In this document: in pieces, positions 1 through 11,310 of the stretch
Layout of the letters: every line of letters begins with the position of its first letter
Position numbering within the stretch: position 1 is the stretch's first letter
Assembly (NCBI GenBank): GCA_000469685.2
Contig: LS997563.1
Span: 37,302,468-37,366,467, forward strand
DNA: 64,000 bases
Direction: 5' to 3'
Source: Haemonchus contortus
Lineage: Eukaryota > Nematoda > Chromadorea > Rhabditida > Trichostrongylidae
Notes under the pieces: generated by a model
The model's input: only the letters and a program-made list of their open reading frames with translations
Databases searched by the model: none
What the model was told of the DNA's origin: nothing
Made by a program: the position numbers and the translations under genes

Positions 1-809
1 CAATTCCAAGCAGGTACGATGGGAGGCACTTCCTTAAATATTATAGCAACCATGTTAGAATGATGAACGATCAATTGAGTGTACGAACGTTCTTAGGTGT
101 ATATTCGATCTACAGATGTAAATAGGACATTGATTTCTGCATATTCCAACATTGCTGGAATGTTCGCTGGTGGAGAACCTGGGAAAGACTTCCCCAACGA
201 AACAGAGTAGGTTTTCTCCGCAAATCTACCTAGCTATGTATCGCATATTGTTGTGTCTTTCAAAATCGAACAATGAGTTTCCTAAGAGCACATATCTGGT
301 AAAAACAACTGGTTGCATCCCCATACCAACTACTCGACAGGGCTAGGAGTTACGCACACAGTTCAAGGCTGGATGTGAGCTTTTTCCCCGTACTGGCCAC
401 CTCGACAGTTCATAACCGCTTATCAGCTTCGCAGGGGTTATAACTGGAAGATATAATAACACAGTAATTTATTTCGAGCCATTTTAGATAATCCTCCAAA
501 AAGGTGAGTGGAGCTGGATAAGCCATACGCTTAGCGTATGTTGCAAATATCAGTATTCTTCTACATCTTTAACAGAAACATCACTAGCCAGAGTCAAGGT
601 TACGATGGTATTTCCCTGACGGCCATCAAACCATAGCCCATGCTCTGGACCCTGACTACCAAAAGGACCTATTTCCTGACCAGTTGGTTCTCCTATGAAT
701 TAGGCCGGGGCTAGCATCATACTGATCTACTTGCATTTTGTGCCTGCGGGAATTCGGTGGAGCCTTTCGGTGAAAGTGAAAAGTTTTTTTCCTAATGGGA
801 AAATTTCAG
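1..809. other. no recognisable gene; probably upstream introns of the acid phosphatase
   Basis: I see no confident exon here. The acid phosphatase beginning at 810 is missing its N-terminal half, including the RHGxRxP catalytic motif, so part of this stretch is probably its intronic sequence. No open frame reads like that motif. The short open frames present are not supported by splice sites or homology. Confidence 0.4.
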
Positions 810-2860
810 TTGGCCCACTGGTTGGACTCCGGTTCCTGTGCACACGCTCCCAGGTAATGAAGATCATGTGAGTCTCAATAATGGTCTCTTTTCAAACGTT
901 GTAAGTTAGATCGATCAATTGTATTTAGGCAGGAAATGTCTTCGCCCCATGCCCTCGAGCAGAGCAGCTTGATGATGAGTTACGGAACAGTAAAGAATAC
1001 AAACAATTAGCCAAGGACAATGAGGCAAGGGCTACATATGCACTGGCTAGTGCAGCTGTCACAAGGGCATAGCAACTCCTTACTTTGCAGGATTTTCTCG
1101 AGTACCTGACAAAGAATACGGGAATGAAGGTTGAGCTGCCGAACATCTACCTTATCAACGATGTGCATTACATTGAGGTAATCCCATGAGTTCCCATGGC
1201 TGAAATCAGTTCGTTAGGGATTCATCAGGTACTGTAGTAATGTTCAGACGATCTACAATATGAGCCAGCCGGAATGGATGACGCACGACGTCTCGAAAAG
1301 GCTTCGCAACCTCACCTCCATTGTCAACGAGTACACTTACGGTATTGGGGAACCGTACGTGCCAGAGCTGATCCGTTTGAGAGGAGGCGAGTTTTGAGTT
1401 CGATAGAGTGTAGAAGGGGATGGGGTGACGACCTTATGAGTCTTTGTGGTTTTCAAACAGTACTTTTGACTCATGAAACAGGATTGTCTTGACTGCTTTC
1501 AAATCACTCACCAGGTTGTATTTCATTATAAGGTGCACTAACCAACAACATGCGTTCCAGGGCCAATGCTTCGAAGCCTCGTTGATCTGATGAATCAAAA
1601 GAAGAGGTGTCTCGATGACAGCAAGCAACAGAACGAATGCAAATGGATCAGACCTCTCAAATATTACGCTTACTCTGCTGTGAGTGCTAAAAACCAATAT
1701 AACTTTTACGGGAATGCTAAAGGGGCTTCCATCAAGGTATGCCTGGCACTCTTTACACCCGAAAGTTGCAAAAGTTTTCTTACTTTGCGCTAATGGAGTA
1801 AGGGATAATTGTCCCTGAGGGAGTTTATCTGGGTAGGTAATCTCCGTGCAGCAGTCCTAGCTTAACAATTTTTGCATACAATGTTTTCCTTTTTTGAGCG
1901 AAAGAAGGCGCCTTTGTGTTTTGTTTCTGCTCCCGAGATTTGAGTCAGCCCTTAGTTTAGGCAAAATCAACCGGCAGTCTCGCGGATCTGCAGGATATGA
2001 CTTTCTCAATAGGATCCTCCCCGCCACGTAGCGTCCTTTTCTCATTCGCAGCGTCCATTTCCATTGGAAATGAGATGCCTCCAGAGCCCCACTACAAAAA
2101 AAAGCTGATTTTTTTCTGAAGTCGCGGTGGCTCTTAAGGTTTCCACTTGATCAATTCTTTCCTCAGCTCGTTGACGAAAGCTGTGAAGCTGTTGCTTGAA
2201 TTTCACTAGTTGCCCAGTTTTATACTTTCCGCTGTGGAAGGTTTTGTTGTTTCTGACTTTATATCCATTGTTTTGGAAATTCGGGAACTTTTAGCACGAT
2301 ACAACCGTGGCAGCGCTGTTGTCAACGTTCGGTGATGAGATGGAGGTGATCCGAGGTGGCCTGCCCAAGTATACTGCGTCTGTAGCAGTTGAACTGTGGT
2401 CCCTCGACGGAGAAGGTCTAGCTGTAAGGGTGAGGATCACGATTCATACGCTTTTAATGAAGTAATTATTTACCTGAAGATTTCCCTCAGTTCCTGGAAC
2501 TCCGAGAAGGGATAACGCTAACTTTACGGAGTCAATTCAGAGTCGGTGATAGTTGTTGTTTCAGATTCTTTTCCATGGTGCTTTTCATCATAACTATCAT
2601 GTAATCACTCATCTCACTAAAGGTTGCCCCGTCGATAAAGAATTCTGCCCACTAGAGGTGAGGGCAGCTCTGATTCCGGCATGTAGTAATTCAATGCTGG
2701 TCAGTAAACCTTTCAGGTGTTCGAGAAGCGTAGTAGGCAGTTCATGCCGGTCGACATGAAGAAGGAATGTGAAAGGCGCCAGAGAAGTAACAGAACGAAT
2801 CAGACATGGAAAGCGCACCAAAACAAAGAACATCGGATAAACAGAAAAAATATTCATTGA
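810..2860 (+). CDS. histidine acid phosphatase, 3' part of gene (8 exons seen)
   Basis: Exons read as 810-853, 933-1057, 1091-1177, 1248-1386, 1561-1679, 2295-2429, 2565-2657 and 2717-2860, all in phase (about 295 codons). Family features are GWTPVPVHTLP, a CPRAEQLDDEL segment, YLINDVHYIE, YVPELIRLRGGPM, the second catalytic motif HDTTV at 2295-2309 and a cysteine-rich tail with GCP and FCPLE. Known family role: hydrolysis of phosphate monoesters by secreted or membrane-bound histidine phosphatases, which nematodes carry in large families. The RHGxRxP half lies left of the window or was not found. Two oddities: the intron after 1386 starts with GC, and the intron 1058-1090 is only 33 bp with a weak donor, so that junction is uncertain. 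The last exon has a basic, low-complexity C-terminus, which may mean a different true end. Confidence 0.8.
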
Positions 2861-2960
2861 CTGTGTCTCACGGAGGGACGCATGTGCTTGACTTTGATAA
2901 AGATTTTCTCCATCTGTATAGAAAATAGGTCGTTGGCGAATGATGGAGGGAATCTCCACT

Positions 2961-3910
2961 ATGCACTTATTGGCTGATGAAATAAATTCTCTAGCTGTGG
3001 AGGCGCACCCAAATATTCTACCACCGAAAACCCCGCTGAAAACTGAGTGAGAGTATGAAGACGAACCATGAACTCAAAAATGGCTGCAACGTCAATGCGA
3101 ACAATTGCGCTTGAACACCCTGGTACACGACCAGCAGAAGTGGAGTCAGCTCGGTCTATACGAAGATGAGCACAACATCATTCGCTGCCGAGGAAGAGTC
3201 CAAGCGAAGCATATACCTAGAGTCATAATAGAGCTCATCCTTCTCTACCTAACCAACATTTCACACATTTAATTATTCGAGACACACACGTACTTTGTGG
3301 ACATCAAGGGGTCAATGGCACACTCGCCAACCTACGCCAGCCTTCGCTATTAGCTTCCTTAGGGAAGACAAGCAGTACGAAAATTTTTATAGCAGTGCCT
3401 GATTTGCAAACGTTGGAATGGAAAACCATACCTTTACTTAAATTCACCTCTTTTACCATTCACACGCACACCCTTTCCATGGAGGTCAAAGACACTGAAC
3501 GCGTCAACACTGCCATACAAACCTTCCTGACCAACGAAAAGATTCGACGAAAAGTCATCACCCCGATTTCACCATGGGAAGGCGGATTTTATGAAAGGTT
3601 GATTGGCATGATAAAACTAAACGCGTATTAACAAGAAAACTATCCGACGAAACTACATTCCTCACAGCAGTGTTGGGATGTGAAGCAATGGTGAATTCCC
3701 GACCTCTTTTAGGAAGACTTTAGAAGACTCATTGATAAGCCGTCCAATAGGTTTTTCGATTCCTAAGGCCAATCAAGAGATCAAGGGATCAAGAGCATCT
3801 CACTATTCTCGTTTTATAGTTTCGTTGATATTCGACCAGAAAATTTTCAGAGGGGGAAGCCGCGGTGACTAAATCTTAGAAACCCCTTCCCTATACATTC
3901 TCGCTCATTC
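2961..3910 (+). pseudogene. decayed BEL/Pao-type retrotransposon integrase fragment
   Basis: Conceptual translation in changing frames gives a zinc-binding integrase start (HVLCGHQGVNGTL near 3285-3325), then TPISPWEGGFYERLIG (about 3550-3610), then AVLGCEAMVNSRPL near 3665-3710. This order is typical of the Pao/BEL integrase region. The upstream stretch (about 3090-3240) reads like the linker between RNase H and integrase. Stops and frameshifts break every frame, so the element is dead, and no LTRs were recognised. It lies between the acid phosphatase gene and the left arm of the inverted duplication. Confidence 0.7.
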
Positions 3911-4478
3911 AGTTCACCAGACCAGCCATCAATTATTGATGGTGCCCATATTGAGTACGCTCAATATTATTATGCACTTCGGACAGTTCACGTCTCTGCT
4001 AACGAGTACCCAATTCTTTTGAGGTGATTTAGAGGTGCCAAACAACAATGAATGGAGGAAGGCGGAAACTTCAGGAAACTTCGTTCGTGAAAAGTTTGAA
4101 TGACTGGCCAAATCATCAAGTTGTACGTGTAAATGCTGAGAAGCTATGGATTTGAGGCCATTAAGAAGACAGGGACAAGCGGTATATGGAAGTTCAAGTG
4201 ATAAATAGCACGATGTCAGGGAAGCACAGGTACCGGTTCGAATCTTGTCAAAGGCCAAACTTCTACCCATGACTCAACAGTCTTGCAGAATTCAAAATTG
4301 AGTCCGATTTACTCAGCAGCAATACTGCTGGTGAAAGCAGCGCTACCTTATTGACAGTCTTCCTACTCTTTTAACTCATAACGTTGATAACATATGGAAA
4401 GAACAACATTTATTGATCTTACATAAGACAATCCAGTTCAAGACATTGGATTAAGTCTCGCCTAGTTGATACAAATTA

Positions 4479-4805
4479 TTATTTGCAGAAACCACATGTC
4501 TTGGGACAGATTTGATTGACCTCATTTTTCCATGCCGGGTCCTCGCAAAGGCCAGTTGCCTTCACAGTTAGACAGTTACCTTTTGGATGATCTTTGCATA
4601 GCTGAAATCTTATGTGTTGCTCGCTGAGAAAACCGTAGAGCAGTCGGTGTGTGTACAATGAATGATTGCACTCTCAACTTACCTTTAAGTGTTCCCTCCC
4701 CCTTAACTTTTCGAACAGCGACTTGAGGTGTGACTCGATTCCACCAGCAGTCGCCTCATGGAAGTTGAGCATCAGAGATAGGCAAATGAAGTAGTAGAAC
4801 CACAT
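4479..4805 (-). CDS. secreted ShK-domain (SXC) peptide, left-arm copy
   Basis: Two exons, 4805-4683 and 4601-4479, with a GTAAGT donor and TTTCAG acceptor in phase 0, encode 81 residues. Residues 1 to about 20 form a hydrophobic signal peptide. The C-terminal 40 residues carry six cysteines at 43, 51, 60, 73, 77 and 80, ending in a CPKTCGFC pattern that is diagnostic of the ShK/SXC fold. A poly(A) signal (AATAAA on the minus strand) lies at 4414-4409. The family folds as a small disulfide-bonded unit. In nematodes such domains occur in many secreted proteins, and some block potassium channels; no activity can be read from this sequence. I see no difference in coding sequence from the copy at 12994-13320. 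Confidence 0.82.
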
Positions 4806-5591
4806 TGTTGATCACTATAAATGAAAAGGGTGTTAGTCTGTATATAAGCAGTTCGAAAGGGGTGCTATAATTAAAGTGTATGGTAGAAGTGCATACGTAA
4901 TGATTCGGAGAGAGGCCTTCGCAAAATGTTGCTTTCAAGGATAATCACTTTGCTGCGCAGCTCCAGAATCAATAAGTCAAAGATCCCCATTCTCATATGG
5001 AAGAGATTCAGGCTGTTATGGAGATTTGGGAAACTAATACGATCAAGCTGACACTAAGGAAAGCCTTGTAGTTAAGCGATTCACGAGCGCACTCTCTTAC
5101 GTCAGCGGTGGCGTAAGTTTCTAATTTGCTGAACATCCTGTTGAATCTCGATTTCCCATATCGGAGTCGCCAGATGTATGCCCTTGGTGGATCACAGTCA
5201 AAAACATCAATACTCAAAGCTTGCAAAAGTTCACTTCCTACAAAGTGACGTCAAGAAAACCACTGAGAAATTTTGAGCATGAAGTTGATAGCTAGTGCAA
5301 TTCGCTACAAACCGCTGACCCCATTACCACTTTACTCTTCATAACTACACCTGCCAAAATCGCGCCTGAGCAAAGGATACAAGACCCAAGGATTGAATCC
5401 CTCTTGTTCATTTTTGAAAATTATGAGAAAGCGATGGAAATACGGGAGAGTGATAAGCCCCTAGCACTTCGAATAAGAGAAACTTTTGGTGAATGGTGTC
5501 AAACACTAGAGTTAGCTATCCTTTTATATCGATTCTTCTATAGATAACCTTTGCTGATTGCTATTCATAAAAAGCTCCACAAAAGTGCATG

Positions 5592-5852
5592 TCATCCCAG
5601 GGTGGAGATTTTCTGCTGCATATACGCATGAACTCTTTCTTCATCACCTTTCCGAATCGAAAAGGTCGACCATGTGTTCAATGCGATCACAGAATCATTG
5701 AAAAACATGGTTTTTTCGTTTTGTATACACTCGCTTCCCATTGTCGTGAGAGTTCCCAAAAAATGACGACCTGCTGTTTCTACAAGTATGCGAAGGAACT
5801 CCGACGGGCGTGGGACTGGATGTTTAGAAAAAAGTGTCTGCAGCTGAGACAC
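5592..5852 (-). CDS. 86-codon ORF in left arm, unrecognised
   Basis: An open frame on the same strand as the ShK gene, lying upstream of it in the left arm. The translation contains PRPSEFLRILVETAGRHFLG and ends in AYMQQKISTLG. I do not recognise a family. The right-arm equivalent (about 11940-12195) lacks three bases and has extra A residues in an A-run, so it goes out of frame near 12075. It may be an exon of an older gene, part of an unclassified transposon, or chance. Confidence 0.25.
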   Translation of the reverse strand: MSQLQTLFSKHPVPRPSEFLRILVETAGRHFLGTLTTMGSECIQNEKTMFFNDSVIALNTWSTFSIRKGDEERVHAYMQQKISTLG

Positions 5853-6461
5853 AACTATTCATGAATAAAGTGTCCTTTTCGGACACCTGGATATACCGCA
5901 GTACTAGGAACTGATCTGTAAACATTTCCAACCGTAGTCCATGCGGAGCTTTCTTCTCATAAACGTGCTTGACGGCCTTATCCTCACACTTTTTATTTCT
6001 CACAACGTGTTCAGAGTGTTGATTTCTAGAAGGAAAATCAAGGATACTTGGCTACTTTTCTGACACTTACAAATCCAGCAAAACCCAATTCCCGTTCAAA
6101 ATTATGAGGCCGCAAGGTGTTGGCCGTCGTTGCGCTTCAGTATTTGTTGCGTAAATGACTCATCCAGCAATTTTATGTCCTTAAAAATCGAGGTTCTTCT
6201 CCTTTCCGGTCACATTCGAATTCGTTGGAATAGAGCTGAAGAAGTTGAGGTCCACGAAACAAGAATATGGAAAGAATTTCTTGATTGATCGATCTGCTAC
6301 TAATTCTCCGGTAACCAATTCTGAATTTAACAGAAAACATTTTCACACCTGAAAAGTATTTTCAAAGATCCTACCTCGAAAGAATCAATGTTCGCTACTG
6401 TGCAATGAGTAGAGCTTCAGTATTTCAGATTTCATCGGTTTTGCACGTTGAGGCCTTCATC

Positions 6462-7983
6462 GTTATATCCCAACGCATTTACTTGCAGTTACCTTTGCTG
6501 TACTGCTCCTCAAAGGCTTCTGAGATTTGGCTAGGGTGGAACCTAGAGGGAATAGATGATCCCGCAATGCATGTTAGATGTTCAATGGCAAATCGAAAAA
6601 GGGACCGGTTTAGCAGAGGGACAAGCTTTTTTATCAAAATAAAAGACGATCTGGAAGAACACGCAGTCATGCAAGAACTTAAAGTATTGGGTTAGATCTT
6701 TGGAAAGTCTCTACGCATTTTGTTTCGATGTTGTAAAATCTTGGCCAATCGCTTCTAAGCGTTAGCTGTGAAGCATATGTAAGTGCAGTCCAATCCACTC
6801 TCGATACTATATCTGCCGTAACATTTCGCTACAATTATGATGTGAAGAATCGCTCACGACCCAAAGCAGTTTCGACTGCTTCTGCTTTCGGGGGATAAGG
6901 AACATAGTATATGTGATCCGATGAGACCCTTTACTGTCTCTTGCGGCACAATAAGGAGTTGGTACCAGAAGTTCAAAGACAGTCACTTTGGCTGGACCCG
7001 AAATTCGGAAGAGTAGCTGTGCTCAGTGACGACTTCGCTTTGCAGCAGATTGAAGAAGATTTTTAGGGGTAGTACCCTCGAACGAGAACAGGAGCTGAAC
7101 AGCCACCACAGCAGCTGCACATTTGCATCGCTTCGGAAAGACATGGAGATGTGGTGTATGGATAAGTGAGCGTGTGAGTGAGTTCAAATGAGCGAGTCTG
7201 CACTTGTTGACTTTCCGACGCATCTTCGCATGGCTGGAAGACTTAATCAACGGCAACGAAAATTGTGTTTTTACGTAAATCACACGGGGAAGCGCCGGCG
7301 GCTTGGACGCGTAGAGCATGAAATCCCGACCACCAAACAAGAACTCCAACCTGAGAGGGCGATGGTAAGCATTTGGAGCCAGTCGGAAGGTCCGTTCATT
7401 GGAACTTGCTGTCACCAAACTTCGCTGCCGGCAACGAAGGGAGCCTATTGTTTTCCGATGGATCGCGTTACTGCAGCTCGACGAAAGGAGTAGCGGAGAG
7501 TCCACTCTTTCTGCGACAATGCTCGTCCACACATCGCGAAGGAGAGGTAATTACAAAGCTTATGATGACACTTGTCGACCCACCCACTGTATTCAACAGC
7601 ATTCGCTCCAACAGAGTGTCACCTGTTCCTATAGCTATCGAACCGTTTCAAAAATACGAAGTTCGATTATGTTATCCAAATCGAGACGTGCATCTCCGAG
7701 TTCTTCCCTTCGAGACAAGAATCAGGACGCTGTGCAAGCAGGGTCTACAAGTTGCCTGATAAATGTAAATATACAACTTGTTCATAATGGTGGAGCATGT
7801 TACTGCCAATTGTTGCTTGTTGTGAAGGCAAAAAATCGAAGAAAAAATGCAAAATTCGAAAAGACTTTTCCGACAATCTAGTGTATGCGACAAAACTCAA
7901 TAGTACCTTTTTTTATATCAGTCGACATATCTACCATCAATCCAAATTCCTAGTCTCAAATGATCACAACTATCCTTACTATA
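6462..7983. other. spacer between the inverted arms; no supported gene
   Basis: The left arm ends at 6461. Between about 7020 and 7880 several frames on both strands stay open for 100-169 codons at once. That points to a composition effect, or a decayed coding element, rather than one clear gene. I could match none of these frames to a family. Confidence 0.4.
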
Positions 7984-7985
7984 TA

Positions 7986-8558
7986 CAGGGGTGCCCAAAA
8001 AAAAAAGAGACACCATGCATGGGACCTAATCCAGGGCGGAATACGTCGCACCGATTGAAGCAGCAGAAGAATGTGATTGAGTAAATTGTACTAAGAATGT
8101 TGCTTGATGAAAGGGAGCAGGAACTCGTATGGTTCCTATATTGGCATCAAAATATGAAGCCGTCTGTCATTGCGGACGCGCTCAAGACGACTTATGGGAT
8201 ATCGGTCGGCAACAAGCAGATACGCAACTTTCTCAATCGAGTCGCTCACGGACAGATTTCTGGGCATCGTCGCTTAGGATCTGGAAGACCGCTGACTTCC
8301 TATAGCCCCGACAACTCCGCAATGGTCTACGACGTCGTGGGGACGAGCCGATCTCGCCGACCTCAGACGACATCAAATTTGCGTGGCAAAAACTTTCGAT
8401 TTCGTCCGTGCCGAAGGCCATTGGAGAATTACGTGATCGAGTACAATGTGTTCTTGATTTTGCGGGTGGTAGTATTCAGTCAGAGCTTAATAAAGTTTGA
8501 TTACATTGGTGGTACAAGCCGAGCAGCGAAAGTGTCTCTTTTTTTTTGGGCACCCCTG
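7986..8558 (+). mobile_element. short Tc1/mariner-like element with 28-30 bp terminal inverted repeats
   Basis: The ends are CAGGGGTGCCC followed by an A-run and GAGACAC (7986-8013), and the inverted copy GTGTCTC plus T-run plus GGGCACCCCTG (8532-8558). TA dinucleotides flank it at 7984-7985 and 8559-8560, as expected for Tc1/mariner insertion. At 573 bp it is too small to be autonomous. An internal frame from 8097 encodes a helix-turn-helix-like N-terminus (EREQELVWFLYWHQNMKPS), resembling a transposase DNA-binding domain, and then degrades. The flanking sequence (ACTATATA, then GTCCGTATGTTTGT) matches the start of the GC-box repeat at 9240, so it appears to have inserted into one of those repeats. 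Confidence 0.85.
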
Positions 8559-8560
8559 TA

Positions 8561-9724
8561 TAAACCACAAATGTCCGTATGTTTGTACGTATGTCTGTTT
8601 CACTGTAATTATCTTATCACTATCACTGTATCTAGGGCGTCGAAACACGTGGAACAGCACAGACAGGTTGGAACAAGTGGGGACTGGGGATGAACAAGTG
8701 GAAAATGAGCCAAACTCCTTGGGTACACGTGATCTAAGCTAGGCTCCGCCCACTAGGGGCGGGGCTTTCAAGAATAGTGTAAGTCGCGGTAGGTCTGTAA
8801 CTCCTTTGCTCCTGAGCGTAGAGTACTCAAATTCGGCAGAGATGTAGGTGGCAAGATGAGAACACTAATGGTAGGTGACAGGTGTGGACTCCGCCCAGTG
8901 GGGGCCGAGTTTCCTCAAAAATAGTCAAATTGGACCTGGTTATTCAATATTGCAGGTAAAAGTCCAATGAGCTATACTACCCCAAGTTGCAAACGAGGGA
9001 CCGCTTTCGCACCCTTAGAGCAGGAGTTTGAGCACCCAAATAAACAATATGGAAGGATTGAGATACCACAGAGGTTTTCAGACATTGATCCGTACAACGG
9101 CACCACATGACTCTATCATATGTAAGTGACTACGTCCTGACCATCACAATGTCACAAATTTCCGCATGAATTTCTGCTAAGTTGTCGTTGAATATTCCTC
9201 GAAATTTCTCCCCAACATGATATTTCACAAGGTGTCTGAATCATCCTTACTATATATAAAGCGCTCTGTCTGTCTGTCTGTTTGTCTGTCTGTTTGTTTG
9301 TACGGAAATTCGATATAACGTAAGGAAACACCTGGAGAAGTCGGGTCAAGTTTGGAATGAGTTGAGCATAGGGTAAGTGCAACAGAGCACATGTGAGCTT
9401 GGCGGAGCTCCGCCCCAAGGGGCGGGGCATGCGCCAGGATTGGGCGGGGTCATGGACTAATTCTTCTAATTCGGTCTCATAATGTTCCAGACACCGGGGA
9501 AAAATGTGCATAGGTGAGGGATGGGTCAACAATCAAAATAAAAGAAACTCACCAGCGGTGGGCGGAGCGTTCTCGCATCGAGCGGTACTTTCCACAGAGA
9601 TTCGTAACTCGATTCAACGAAGGCGTCGAGGCCAGCAAAAAAAGTAAAAAGAGTGAGCAAGGCCTTATGCGTGCTGAGCATGCATAAGTATAGCGAAGCC
9701 CCGCCCACGAGAGGCGGGGCGTGC
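8561..9724. repeat. dispersed GC-box-rich repeat with CTGT microsatellite
   Basis: Non-coding repeat with recurrent short palindromes such as CCGCCCC-AAGG-GGCGGGGC (8740-8770, 9405-9430, 9695-9722) and a CTGT/TTGT run at 9258-9302. A diverged copy on the opposite strand lies at 45930-46640, with the same order of GC boxes, minisatellite-like unit and GACAGACGGACAGAC run. No protein is implied. The open frames across it are artefacts. Confidence 0.7.
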
Positions 9725-10530
9725 GTTTAGGTGAAAGCTACTTTTCAAAAATCAGTGTAACTTCGTTCGGAAAAGTTATAGGATGCGGAAAAAAAGTGGT
9801 TAGAGGTAATGGGACAAATGTGGTCAAACCCCGAAAGTGGGCGGGGTTGGCACCAAAGTGGGCGGGGCTTAGATCAAAAATTTATAGCTCTATTCAGAAA
9901 CGTGCTGGGATGCGGCAAAAAGGTACCAGGGTGTAAAAGAATAAATGTGGTCAAATCCCGAAAGTAGGCGGGGCTGGCACCAAAGTGGGCGGGGCTTAGA
10001 TCAAAAGTTTATAACTCCATTCAGAAACGTTCTGGGATGCGGCAAAAAGGTGCCAGGGTGTAAAAGAATAAATGTGGTCAAATCCCGAAAGTGGGCGGAG
10101 CTGGCACCAAAGTGGGCGGGGCTTAGATCAAAAATTTATAACTCCATTCAGAAACATTCTAGGATGCGGGGAAAAGGTGTCATGGAGTAAAAGAACAAAT
10201 GTGGTCAAATCCCGAAAGTGGGCGGGCCGGCAAAAAAGTGGGCGGGGCTTACATCAAAACTTATAACTCTATTCAGAAACGTTCTGGGATGCGGCAAAAA
10301 GGTATGAAGGTGTGAAAGAACGAAGTGGGTGGGGCTGGCACCAAAGTGGGCGGGGCTTAGATCAAAATTTCATTGCTTTGTTCAGAAACGTTCTAGAATG
10401 CGGGAGAAAAGTGGTAAGAGGAATTGGGACAAATGTAGTTAAGTCCTCGAAGGAGGCTTAACTGGCACATGGAAGCGGGGCTAGGACCAAAAATTCATCT
10501 CTTCAAAAACTTTCTGGAATGCGGAAAAAT
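9725..10530. repeat. 127 bp minisatellite, about 6-7 units
   Basis: The marker GGATGCGG recurs at 9781, 9908, 10035, 10162 and 10287, then in altered form near 10395 and 10516. Periods are 127, 127, 127, 125, 108 and 121 bp. Each unit carries two GTGGGCGGGGC boxes and an AAATTTATAACTC segment. The first units are the most uniform, and the last two are diverged and shortened. Short open frames of 64-81 codons here repeat the same residues and are not genes. Confidence 0.92.
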
Positions 10531-11040
10531 GGTTTGGAGCAGTCAAAAGAAGGGTGGTCAAGTTGATTGTGGAAAGGGTTTGCACTAAGATGGACGGAGC
10601 TATGATCAACCACTAATAACTTTGCTCAAATATATCGAGCGTGATGCTCTCAGCAGTTCAGCGTTCGAATCTAGAGAGAACTATCTTATTTTGATTATCC
10701 AACATTACGCTGAATGACTCCATCGTGGATAAGTGGCCATCGACATATACTGCGCGCGTTAGCGTGCATAGCCAAACTGGTTTACAATATGTTCGAGCTA
10801 TGTGTTACAAGACCTAGAGAACCCTATGCAACATTTGTCTTAGTATGGCATGGCATGCTTACAAAATACAATGCGTTTCGTATTTATAAGGTCACCCCCG
10901 ATTTTTGTGATTCTGGAGACAGCAGCCAGAATGGAATTTTTGGCAAACACTGACAGATTCTTCATCACAATGTGCCGCCGTATTCAAATTTTAGTCGCAA
11001 GACCCATTACCTCAACTCTTTTATGAATTTTTCAAAGATA

Positions 11041-11310
11041 GCGTCGGTTTTACACCGTTTCATGACTATAAGGTCACCCTGAGAAAGTGAATGATTTTTA
11101 ACGTTAATGGCATATGTACTTTAATTAATAATCTATAGCTCCTCCTTGCTTAAGAGCAACATCAAAGAGCCTACGTGGCATACTAGGAACTGGGTTTCGA
11201 AGATGTCCCTCATCGATTGCTCTCCATGCTTCGATAATTGCCCGCTTCAGCTCTTCTGCGGTCTGGAACTGACGGAAATTCGCATAAACCTATCTGACTA
11301 TTTTACCCCC
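11041..11310 (-). mobile_element. Tc1-like transposase remnant (C-terminal part and end repeat)
   Basis: The reverse strand of 11140-11295 translates to RQFQTAEELKRAIIEAWRAI followed by NPVPSMPRRLFDV, matching the C-terminal end of Tc1-type transposases (an EELK..I..AW..I region, then SMPRR). The sequence GACTATAAGGTCACCCTG at 11067-11084 resembles the TGACCTTATGATTATGAAACGG sequence at 21896-21916, so it may be the terminal repeat. The fragment ends about 15 bp before the right arm of the inverted duplication (11323). Confidence 0.6.

Larger units (their letters stand above)
4090..6461. repeat. left arm of a large inverted duplication (about 2.4 kb)
   Basis: This segment is the reverse complement of 11323-13446 plus 19687-about 19975. 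Over the ShK gene the correspondence is exact with a constant coordinate sum of 17799. Elsewhere there are small indels, for example an extra 15-18 bp near 12590 in the right arm. Identity stops abruptly at 6461 (partner 11323) and decays near 4090 (partner about 19970). The spacer is 6462-11322. The arm holds the ShK gene and an 86-codon open frame at 5592-5852 (-). Confidence 0.9.

Noticed and set aside
2491..2563. possible extra acid phosphatase exon (FLELREGITLTLRS)
   Set aside because: A good acceptor precedes it, but there is no usable donor. Joining 2429 directly to 2565 restores the family sequence RILF and ITHLTKGCP.
7023..7881. 169-codon minus ORF and overlapping 101-160 codon plus ORFs
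   Set aside because: Four long frames are open at once on both strands, none with recognisable motifs or splice context. This is more likely composition or a decayed element than a gene.
9721..10266. ORFs of 64-81 codons with repeated protein sequence
   Set aside because: They are readings of the 127 bp minisatellite, whose period is not a multiple of three, so no stable protein repeat results.
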